Assembly: GCF_003589595.1 (NCBI RefSeq)
Contig: NW_020653750.1
Location: 502,061-566,060, forward strand
Direction of reading: 5' to 3'
Length of the DNA: 64,000 nucleotides
Origin: Hyposmocoma kahamanoa
Lineage: Eukaryota > Arthropoda > Insecta > Lepidoptera > Cosmopterigidae
Shown here in pieces: positions 13,501 through 25,500 of this stretch (position 1 is its first letter; each line of letters begins with the position of its first letter). A program made the position numbers and the translations under genes. The notes under the pieces were generated by a model. That model ran no database searches. It saw only the letters and a program-made list of their open reading frames with translations, and was not told where the DNA came from.

Positions 13501-16500
13501 ATAATTTTTTTTTACAGAATATGATGTGTATTTTGTTTCAGGGCATGATAGACTGTTACCTGGGCTTAGATCAGCCGTTCACAGCACATCGTTTGCTTAG
13601 CGAACACGAGTCTGATGACAGGATGATGGAGCTAGCTGCTGAGCCGCTATGGCGCCTGGGCCGGTTTGATCGACTCGAGGACTTAGCGAAAAAACCTGTG
13701 GTTAGTGCTTGTATAATTATTAGAGTTGCAACGAATATTATTAGCTTATTCAGCCTGTTTTTTGCTATTCGACTGAATACGAAAAAAAAACACATTAAAG
13801 AATACTAAGAAAATACAAAAACTGTAATAAGATCAGTAATAAGAAAAACAGTAAATTATCATGTAAATTTTACGAATGCTGAAGTTGCTAAACATACATT
13901 GAAAGTTCGGGAAAATGCAATTATTATTTGTATAATTAATAATTGAAATATTTAAATTAGTAATTTTATACGCGATCAAAAAGATAACATATCAAATAAA
14001 AACTACTATTTATTATGTACTTTACTCATGAGTAAATAAACGCTAACAAAATCAAACAAGTATTTACTTACTTGCCAGCAAAAATAAAATTAAGTTTTCG
14101 AAAGCTAAATAATTTAAAAGTAATAAATAATTACTTTTTTCATTAAGTTCATACACATGAATTTAAATTATAAACTTTTTTCATTGTACAAAATTATTTA
14201 CTATGCCGTGAAAGAGTTCCTCCAGGGAAGTACTGCCACGTTACCTTTTTCTGCCGTCAAGCAGTATTGTGAGCATTACTGCGATCCGGTTTTGAAGGGT
14301 AAGGGTGCTGGTGAAACTTGAAGAAGAAGAAAGTGGCACTACAACTGCTGTAGACAGGCTTTGCTGTCGGTTATGTCGGTGCGCCTCCGCCGCCGCCGCC
14401 GCCGCGTTTTTCCTCGCGCCACCGCCGCCGACAAATGCAATCGGCGCGCCGTTCAGTTCGATCAGGCGCTCCGATCGTACGCACGCGCACGCTTCCGTAT
14501 TGTGTATGCGAAAATGGCGACGCCAGAAAATTACTTTTCTAAGATAATTTTTTTTTTTATAAAATGTAAGTTCGCATTTGACCTCCATCTCACCTGATGG
14601 AAAGTAACGATGAGGTCGACAATGGACCATGCACACCTAAATAATGCCCATTCACTTTCGCCTTGAAAAGGCCGAAGTTATAACGTTCAGGGAACAAGTC
14701 TGCAGGCGAACAAGTCTGCAGGCAGGGAATTCCACTCCATAGCCGTTCGCCATATCAACGTGGAAGCGTAACGCGTGCGAATCTTTGGAATATCCACGAC
14801 ATAGAGGTGGAACCTACGCCTACGCCTAGTCTTCCGGTGATGGAAAGGGGAAAGCGGAATTAAGTCGTGTAATTCCATCGCACACTCTCCGTGAAATATG
14901 CTGTAAAATACCGATAAGCTGGCAACTTTAGGGCGGTGTTCAAGGCTCTGCAGCTTCGCCTCTACTGATTCCGAGTCACCTATAAGCTTCTTGCCACGCT
15001 TGTCAATTGAATCCAAGGTGGCCATTTGGTATGTAGCAGAGCCATCGTAAAGGTGGCAGCAGTTCTCCATGCACGATCGGACTTGTGCTTAGTACAGCTG
15101 AAGCAACTGTCCCGGTGTGAAGTAACGCCTTACCCTGGAAAGGATCTCAAGCTTCCTTGCTGCATGTTTGGCCATGGATTCAATGTATCTGCCGAAGTAC
15201 AAATTGGACGACAGGTCCATTCCAAGTAGCTGGAGACAGTCGGCTATCGGTGTGGATATATCACGAAAAGTCGGAGTCAGCTCAAAGGGACTCCGTTTTG
15301 TGGAGAATAGACACGCCTGCGTTTTGGTAGCGTTAAATTTGACAAGATTGGCATCGCCTCAATCGGAGACTGCCTTGAGTGTCAAATCCAAACGGCTAAC
15401 CATAGACTCTCAACACGATTGGATTTCCTCTCCATTGACCCTTGTATTGGTCAAGTACCTATCTACAACAACAACTGTGTTGTCATCAGCATACGCAAAG
15501 GTACCTGGAATTAACATACCATTGATATGCAGCGGAAAGAGAGTTCCAGACAGTACTGAACCTTGAGGAATCTATCGCTATATGTTCGGAAGAGTAGCCT
15601 TCTAAGACCACTCGAATGGAATGCTCGCTCAAGAAATCTGAGATCCAATTGCAAAGATCAGTGGGAAACCCATAAGAGGTTAAGCTTACTTAAAAGACTT
15701 GAGTGGCAGACCCTGTCAAAGGCTTTAGAAATGTTTAAAGACACTGCAAGTGCTTCGCCTAGCTTTTCTATAGCCTCGCTACGTATGTGACAGGCATATA
15801 CAAGAAGATCCCCAGTAGATCGTCGCCCTCCCCTCGTCGGAATCCGTACTGGCGATCACGGAGGAGGTCGTTGTCTTCAAGGTACGACAGGAGACGGTTG
15901 TTGAGTATTTATATGTATTTATATATTATTATTATATTTATGTTATATTGCAGAGTCAGCTCTGCTTCCTTTTTTCGGCAAAGGTTGCACGTTTGCAAGC
16001 TTCCACGACCCGGGAACTACACCAGTCTAAAGTGAGAGGCGATATGGGCGTGTGAGAACAGGAGACAACTCAGGCGCATAGTAACTTAGTACTAGTGCTG
16101 GAATTCCATCTGGCCCGCTAGCTTTATTCACGTCTAGATTCCGCAAAGTTCTAAGTACTTCTTTTTGGCGTATGCGAATTGGCGCCATAGTGTAGCCAGC
16201 CTGAGGTAAGATGAGATCCAGACTTTGCAAAGAGTGAGGCAAAAAGGTTTGCCTGGTCTTCTGCAGTATAGGCCAGCGTGCCGTCAGCAGAGGTGGCATA
16301 GATGGGCGACAAAAGTTTTTTAGTGACTTTATATTTAAAGATGTTTTGTTTAAAAAAAATATTTGTCAATTTCTGGCGTTGCAATTTTCACTACGCGTAC
16401 ACAATACGGAAGCGTGCGCGTGCGTACGATCGGAGCGTCTGATCGAACTGATAAAAATTTGATTACTATAGAAAATACGTTATTTTATTTTTTCCTTTGA

Positions 16501-19500
16501 AAAAGTATTTGTATAACGGTTTTTGTAAAAACAAACAGTCGTTCAAAAAATCGTTTTAGGGTCGCGCTTGCACCGCCGAAACGCCGCCGCCGTCGATACT
16601 TTTTCGTCGGCACGCCTCCGCCGGTTGGTCTATTATATGGCGCTCATATCTAGTCGCTTACCACCAGGCGCATGACTTGTATATCCTGTCACTTAGTACT
16701 ATAAAAAATATGTATTTTTGGTAAGGATAGTAAAATTTATTTCAGCCGACATGTCGAGAGAACTGGGGACTCCTAATGGGCAAGGTACTGCTTGCATATC
16801 GTAACCAAGACCACGATGCATTCGTCGCATCTTGCAATAATGCTATGAGTAGGTTGCTGGCTCAAATGGACGGGGAGACGAAAGGCGAGAGCGCGCTACG
16901 CAGTGGATATCAAAGTGTGCTTGGTTTGCATATCGTGAGCGAAGCTGGACATGTTGAGGAAGTTTTGAGAAGGTGGCCTATTATTATTAATTATTTAGTT
17001 AATTTTTTCTATGTGGCATATTATTTGTGGATTAATAGTAGGGTTAGGTGAGGTAAGAGGAACACCGGGCGAACAGGGACTTGAAACCTTAACTCATAAT
17101 CTAGAAGAGTTTAGTACTGTAGTCTCTTAGTCGATAAAACGGACAAACAAATTAGTTTAAACGATTTTAAAGAGATGTCGCTACAATGCTCCAAATCCAA
17201 AAGTTTTTGACAATTGTGAAATCTTGAGAACACGTGTGTTTCTTAACTCGGCATTGGCGGAATCATCGATGGTATCGATGGAGCTATAACATTCTAAAGA
17301 AGAAGAGGTATCATTACCTTTATACATTGACTTACAATTATATGGACGTCGGGTCCGCGCTAAAAAGTGTCCGAACTTATAGGCCGTTAAAATCGTATAC
17401 AGAGCGTCATTCACGCTTTAGTCTTCGTTTGTTCGACTGACAGCGCGCTTGTCAATGATGCCGTATTGTGTAGTAAAACCTTGTAAAAATTACTCAACTA
17501 AAATGAAAAACAGGATGGTATATCATATTTTCAGTAAGTACTACATTGTGTTATCATAGTTATCATTTAAAAGTGTTATTTTATGCACTATTATATATAG
17601 TATTTAATTTATATTTAAATTAATCGTAAATATAAATTACAAAAACAATCAAAATAATCAAATAGTTAACTGTCTCTTTCCGACTCATAGCTTGCGTAAA
17701 AGACTGAAAGAGACCCAACACGTCAATTTCAATTGTTTCAAACACAAGCTTTTGAAATATTTAGAACAAAAATTTCATAGAGTCGCTTTGATGCTAATGT
17801 TATTATTAAAATATTTTTTAACACATGTTAGTAATACTTTCAAGTATTGTTGTACTCTTTCTACGGCTTGGGGTTACGAATCAGAATACCGAAAATACAT
17901 TTGCCCGAAATAACGTTTGCATGAATTCCCATAATCCCGAAAGTATTTTTTTAGGTTTTTTTTAGAATATTACAAAACAAACCTAAGCTAACTTAGTCTT
18001 TTCTTTGTAATAAGCATCCAAAACTCCCTAAAGCATAACGGTTTTATTATGAATCGGTTTTCAGGATTATGAAAATTTGGCTTTACGTTGAATTTGAATT
18101 TAAAAAAATCGAAACATCGGTACATTTCTTATGGCATGGCATAATAAATGTATTTATTTCAGTTTTCCTCGAGATCCTATACTTTGCTCACTATGGAGAA
18201 ATATAATAGCTGAATCGCGACGAGAAGAACATTTTATCCCGAAAATATACAAATTTATTTGCTCGGCTCATTTCAGACAATAGGATATCTACATAACCAG
18301 CAAAGGCTTACGAAAATTAAAAAAAAACAGCTTTGCCAACATTGCTAGTAAGAACCGGTTTTTGGTACCTAGGCATTATATTAAATTTTATTAAATTTAT
18401 ATTAAAGCTTTGGTATGTGATTACATCAATGAGTGAACTGTGCATAGGAAGGAGAGAATACAGGAATTTATCCAATAAACATAGCTTGGACTTAAGGAGA
18501 AAGTGACAAGTATTAACAGAGAATATCTTACACCGTCAAAATGCATTAAAAATGAAAAGTTGGACGAATGACAAAATATACCAACTTAAGAAACAGAAGG
18601 TAATTGAAGCAGACTGACACTGCATATTAAATAGGATTTTTTTTAAAGTTTAAGTATTTTGTAGCTTTCACATGCAAACAATGCATAATAATACAAATAG
18701 TACAACCTTGATAGCCTAACGGTTTGCACGGTTTGCACTGTGGGCACTGGATGAGAAGTTCCCGGGTTCGATACCGGTAGAATCAATTTAACAAATTAAC
18801 TTTTGTAAATGGTTCTGGTCTTGGTATTCTATTGTAAGACAATCACCTGGTCTGAAACTAGGGAACTCTCTGTACATACTCCCCATGAGTATCAGAGCAA
18901 CAGAATCCCAGAGCAGAACCAATTTACAAAAGTTCATTTTCCAAATTGGTTTTACCGGGAATCGAACCTGGGACCAAGAACGATGGAATTTATTTCGGGG
19001 CACAACTCAGAATACCCAGGCCAATCAACTTTCGAAAAGTTCACATTTAGTTTTATAGTTGATTGAGCTGATTTCTTGAGTTTCGAGAAATCGGGTACGA
19101 GAATTCTCGAAACTCAAGAAAAAAAATCAGAAACCCTAGCTCGTAATGAATGGCATTGTATAAAATTCAACATTTACATACAAAATTTATTTATAAATAA
19201 TAAAGGCTACTCCATTATACCTGTGTTCAAGTACCTACTTTTCACTAGAAGCTACATATGGTGCATTTTGGTAAGTTTCCAGTAGAAGCTGAATATGGTG
19301 TTTTTTTGCGCCTTTCAATTGTTGCAAGCAAAATTAGACAGTACTGCGATGACATTACAATTTAAATTCAACGTTTTAACTTTTTCATATTCCTTTACAT
19401 GTCACTACGTTTAAATAGGTTGACTTGGGACATTTTTTTCGTGGTTTTTGTATTAGACCCGTCTTCCATTTATTTGTAAGTCAATGCCTTTATAAGAAAT

Positions 19501-22500
19501 ACGATGACTATTCCTCTTACCCCATCTTTTGGGGAAGAGAAACGTTTACACAATTTGCTCGTTTTCGGCAAATACATCGTGAGTATTGAATTTAGTGTAA
19601 TGATCGTTAAAACATGTCGAGCTGATAAACAGAGGCAAGTTTAGTACTTCAAAATTCTTATAAGAATTTACCTGTTCTTCCTAGAGCTCAAAACATTTGA
19701 AAAAAAAAAAGTTTTCCTTACCCCGCCTGACGATAAATATAGAACGTAGACGAATATTTCTGTTTGTCGCTCCCAAATAAATATCTTTCAGTGACGCAAA
19801 AAGCGACTTCTAGTTTGCACCTTTTGAACGATCGCCAACCGCCTCTCAAATAAACGTGACGATTATGGCAAATACTTTTTTTGGAGTCGCCTATGGCCTT
19901 TGCCGGCTGGTGAAGTGGAACGATGATAGAATATTTAAATCGAATATAAAATACAAAACAATGTTTCAGTCCTGCTTTTAAGTAACTGTAAAAAGCATTT
20001 TGAGTACTTATTTGATACATATTCATTTTGTACTACAAGAACCTTCCTGAGAATTCACCTGGTACCTGTTAGTGGATCGACTGTTATTTTGTATATTTCA
20101 GACTAAAGATGTTAAGTGATGGTGATCGACAAGTTACAGATGTGTTAAATCAACTATTAGACGAATGGCGTCGACGTCTTTTAGTGGTACAATCTGACGT
20201 CCGTACCATCGAGCCTTTGCTTAGATTGAGGAGAATATTTTTGCAGCAGACACAGGTAAAGGAGAAAAAAATTACAAATATGTTGTTTATTGTATCTTTG
20301 CAATCTGTAAAGCAAATTTAGCATCATCGGTATCATAACCTGTTTATGTTAAAAAAAAAGTTTAAAACGGTATGTATATATTTGCTGGAGTTCCACCACT
20401 TCCACCAGTGCTGGCAATTATTTTTTCTGGCTAAATAATGTTGTCCTTCTGTGACTAAGCCTGTGTTATTTAGATGCTCACTAATCAATGGCTTTCTAGA
20501 ATAGCGGGATATCTCAAAAACATCTATTTTATCACGAAGATGGTTAAAAAACTAATACGTGTCTTAATTTTTAATTGAATTGATTGATTGATTGATTTGT
20601 GACATTACTCCACTAGTTTGTTAGAATTATTAATACAAAGATCGAACAAATACGAGTCTGCCGTGCAAAGTTGACGAATTTTAGACCATTTCAATGTTGT
20701 CATGTGATTATTCTAACCAATGAAAATATTGGAAACCCGTTCACAATTCATCATTTTCCGATTGATCTCATACCAGACATACGTCATAAGAGTACCTAAT
20801 TTTAGATTGGGTTACCATTTGTCAAAAAGCAGCGAAATATTACTGAATTGTATTTAAATCTTACAGGAGCTGTTAGCACCGACACATGCTCAAACTGCGA
20901 GTAGATTGAAAGCGTGCATAGGAGACTTGTGGCTGCAAAGCGCCAAACATGCTAGAAAGGCTGGTATATTCCAACAGGTAAAAACTAATAACACTTCTTG
21001 ATGCTATAGTCAGTCTAGACCAGAGGTTCCCAAATATTTTTATCTCGTTGACGCCTTGCCTTTCCAATAAGGATTTTTTTTACAAATTCATCAATTTCAT
21101 ATGTGTTTTAGACAACTGAGACAGAACTTCTCACTTTGATAAGTTTAGCCGTATAGTGACAAACTTTATAAAAAAAAACTGAATATAGTTCTTGTTGTAT
21201 AGTTATTATGTTGTTTGTTGCGAAATTTTTGCTTTACATGTTATTTATATGTATATCTGTTATAAGAAAGTATTATTTATCTATGTATATTTATATGTAT
21301 ATCTGTTATAAGAAAGTATTATTTACCTATGTACGTACTAGCTATTATACTGTACTATCTGTGTGATGTGGATTATTTCGGCTGTGCCTCACTTGTGTGA
21401 AAATCAAATAAACTAATTTTGGAAGTAATTAAACCGAGTATTCCCAAGGAGGGTTGACGTCAGGCAGTCGGCCGGTCATAAAACACCATGCTAAATCCCT
21501 TTACAACATGTCTTGTATTTAAGAGTGAAGGATAATAGTGACCATGATGGGGCGTACCCCATAGGCGACGCGCTGACGCAGCACCAGTATGTGGCAAGTG
21601 GACTAGGGTTGATGGATTGAGTGAAAGATAACATAGATAAGAAAGATGTGAGTATAAAAATGACGGCTGATAGGCGAGAGTGGAAGAAAAATACTTGTTG
21701 TGCTGACCCAACCTCGTATAAAAGTTTTTTGCGATTTCTGACATTTCGAGTACTCTTACCTCAGTTGGTCCCTTATAGATAGATTATCAATCCTTACCAG
21801 AGACCGGATCGAATGTCATAAAAAAAAGTTTTGTAAAAATTGCCTTTTCTCTTGCTGACTGTACCATTTTTTTAAAATCTGTGAATGCCTATCAAAATGT
21901 CTTCAAAATTCATGGATAGTCTTCTAGAACCGTTTTCCTGTAACTTTAACGATTAAGGTAGCTGCCCCGTCTTAAATTTACACCCTGTCTAATAACGCTT
22001 ATATTACACACCCGATTATTGTATTTATGGAAAGCAAAATTGTAACGAGCTGCCTAAATTAAAGTCTCATGAACCCTCTATTTTTTTTCGCTCATATGGA
22101 CATAGGTTGGAATGGACCCCTGGGGGTTGATATAGTCCACTTTGAAACATCGATCTAGACTTTGCCTTTTATGTATTCGTATAAATGTTTTTCTTCTTTA
22201 TATATTCATATAGAATTTCATAATTCCCGATTACAAAATAACAAAGTGATAGAATCAGCGGTTGTATGGGGAGTTATTTTTTTGGAGAAGGGATTTGTTC
22301 CGTACATTTTGGCTAAGTTGATAACAACATCTTGTATGATGTTATAGTAAAACTTGTTAGTCTCCGTGAATACATTTACCTTTTTTTGTGTCACGTCTCC
22401 AAAGAAACAATTTTATTTGACGCTTTACTGCGCGCGTGTACTTGTAATAAGCTCTGATATCACAAGTGAGCAACATGCCTCTATTTCAAGACGTTTTTCT

Positions 22501-25500
22501 TAAACAATGTTTTCTTAAGAAAAGTGCATAGTTTGTTATTTATTTTGTTCATGAACTACAATTTAGAAAATACCGTGCGGTACGCTGATTCCCAAGCTGG
22601 TAATAAACTGTATATAATGTTTACAGTCTTACATGTATATTTTGAACGCGGAAGAATACCAGCCAGAGGAGTTGTTCATAGAGAAAGCCAAGATGTACTG
22701 GGCGAGAGGTCAACACGAGCACGCGTTTACTACCCTCCGTCGCGGGTTAGAGGACGCTTATCCACAGATAGATCAACTCAAACAAGAACAAAGGTAATCG
22801 CATATTGTTAAGAAAATGGAAGCCTGTAAAAAGGCACCTCGTAGATTTTACTCGATATAAGTTTCAAATAATGTACTAACGTAGTTTATAAGTCTGTTTA
22901 CAAGATTAATGGGAGTGGAAGAGGGGAAGGAGGTCCATAGTCTCTGTTTACCCCGACGGGATATATGCGTGATGATATATACTATTGTATGTATAAGACT
23001 GTTACTAATGAAATATGGATCTATGTTGTCCGAAAAAATAAATTATTATAATTAGCCGGCGATAAGTGAGAAGATCGTGGGTTCGGTTTCCGATAGGACC
23101 AATTTGGGAAATTAACTCTTCTAAATGGGTTCCTGTTTGGGGTTTCTAGTTAGTGCTCCCAAGTTAATATCGTTTCTATCGTTTTCTTAGAACAGGGAAT
23201 TCAGAAAAGTCAGGTTAATTGGTGTGGTAAAAAAAATTGTTCAAAGCTGAAAATGAGCAAATATTGGACCTTTACTATTAAAAACCGAACTGCATTCGAA
23301 TTAATCACTCTTGTACTCATCCAATATTTGGTTTTCTAAGTTGTATTAAAAGTACTTTACGTAAATACTAAGAAGATGTAAACGTACTTTGAACATTTTT
23401 GACCCTTTGAAAATATTTGTTTTTTTTTTAAATTATTTGTTTTTTAGATTTGTTCGTTTTAGTTTAAGTGACTTAAGGAAAATAGTGCCTTAATTGAAGG
23501 TATTTTTTTTTAAACTGACTTTGATGTTAGTCAAAACTCAACGAAAAGAATAAATTCCCTTTCATATCGAGTGTCTAGGGTGCTACACATTTTGAATAAA
23601 ACCCTCGATTTTTTCGGGTCTAAATGGCGTGTACTTGTTTTTTTAAATAAACCAACGTTTCAGGCCCTTTACCGGTCTCGTAGTCACGGATGTCCAAAAT
23701 TCTCTTCACTTGAGTGGGCCCTAATAAACAGTGTGGTCGTCTAATCTCCTATTTGCATATTCAAAGACGATACGTAGACAATTTCTAATCCTAAGCTAAC
23801 AATCTAAGCCAGCCAATTTATTTCTAAGTTCCTTAATACCGGTTAAATGTTAACAATTTTGTTAAGCCATTGAAACGCTAAGGCGAAATAGTATCGTGGT
23901 TGCGTATGTGTGAGGTAGACGCGGAGAGATGCGCCTATAAATTCGTTCCATATGTCTTTTAGAAAGGAAATATACTCTCTTAATATGAAATAAGTGCAAA
24001 GTCCCCTGACGTATTTATTACGAAACATGGAAGAGAAAATATTGAAACATCTCTAATAACAATTGAATGCAACTTCGTTGAATGCGATTCGTCCGCAGAT
24101 GACCTCAGTAAAAAAAATGAAAATTTTGCCGAACTTTTTTTATGGAGCGAAGAACCTATCGGTTCACTACCGGTATATTTTGTTTTCATAATCAATTTAA
24201 AAAAAAAATATTAGTATTTTTTAATGTTGGAAAATCCAATTTTGAGCGTAATCGATTTTGGGTTTCACCTTAAATACACCTTAATTATAAAATAATTTTA
24301 CAGGAAGACTTGCGCAAAAGCAAAATTGTTGATAGCTCAGTATAACGACGAGACGACGAATGTGGATGTTGACGTCAATATTGGCTATTATAAAGAGGCT
24401 GTTGATGTTTTCAAGCAGTGGGAGAAGAGTTTGGTAAGTTTCCCTTTTACGCATCTGAGTTTATAAAATGTAGGATTTTGTACGGGAAATTCCTGTATTT
24501 TTATAAACTGTGTCGACATGATACTTTATTCTCGTTAAGACAATATGATTGCCACTTACACGAGAACTTAAAACTAATTAGTACATTGCCAGTATTCCAA
24601 TCGAGGTACCATAGTACAAGCTACACAATGAAACACAAACAGAAACATTATTATTTGGTACAAACACGTTAATAAATTAATATAGTTTTTACTATTACAA
24701 ACCACACGCAAAATAGGCGCCTTGACGTCGAGTTGCGGACACCAGCCCGTTACACCAAGTACCAAGTAGTACCTATTATTACAAAAATCATATATTTATT
24801 TTTGTAGTGAATTCACTGTCGCGAGGCGTACATAATTTATTCAATGTAGATTTAAATAAACTAAATGGCTCCGCGTCCTTTATATTTGAAGAGTTGTTAA
24901 AGATTTGCTATCTCTCAAAACTTATCGACCACTTGCCGCAGTTAGTTCTGATCATGGGCTGGATTAGATAGATGATTAGCTCTGCGGCTGATATTGTACT
25001 TGTGTTTATTGTACTTCTTTATGAATGCAAGTGTGAATGTTCTTGTGTAATAAATAATAATTTACGAATAAGAATGCATCTTATGTCAAGTACAAACAGC
25101 TGTAGTCCACATCCTTCATTTTCGTCCTTGTATGTTTATACAGCTCCTAATTCTGTCAAGTGCAAGTTTATACAGTCTTTAAAAAAAGTAGCTTTTGTCC
25201 TGTATGTAAATTTTTGTGCTATTCTTTAGTAGCTTCTGATTTGCAATTTTATCCAAGTTCTCATTCATATTTTCGGTGGGTTTACTAACTTGAAAAGAAG
25301 GTTGATGATTCAATAGCCTAACGGTTTCAACTGTGGGCGCTGGAAAAGAAGGTCCCGAGTTCGATTCCCGCTAGGACTATTTTGATCTGAACTTTTCTAA
25401 ATTTGGTTGTACTCGGTTGAGAGAATTCCTTAGTTTGAAACCTGATAACTGGTGTGGTTGTCTGGTACATTAAAACAAGCTACTCTTTTGCTCCAAAGGG

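Larger units (their letters stand above)
17325..19486. mobile_element. P-superfamily DNA transposon, decayed, with THAP remnant
   Basis: Terminal inverted repeats starting CATTGACTTACA, flanked by the 8-bp direct repeat CCTTTATA (17317-17324 and 19487-19494). Near the left end lies MPYCVVKPCKNYSTK (from 17458). After an apparent intron comes FPRDPILCSLWRNIIAE and ICSAHF (18163-18282). Together these are the C-x4-C ... F-P ... W ... C-x2-H-F pattern of the THAP zinc finger, the DNA-binding domain of P transposases. A one-base frame error and stops follow, so the protein is dead. SINE B sequence is nested at 18706-19060. Confidence 0.82.

Noticed and set aside
14241..14636. 131-residue minus-strand frame with Ala-rich sequence
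   Set aside because: It comes from the CCG-rich end of the inverted-repeat element; no conservation is expected.
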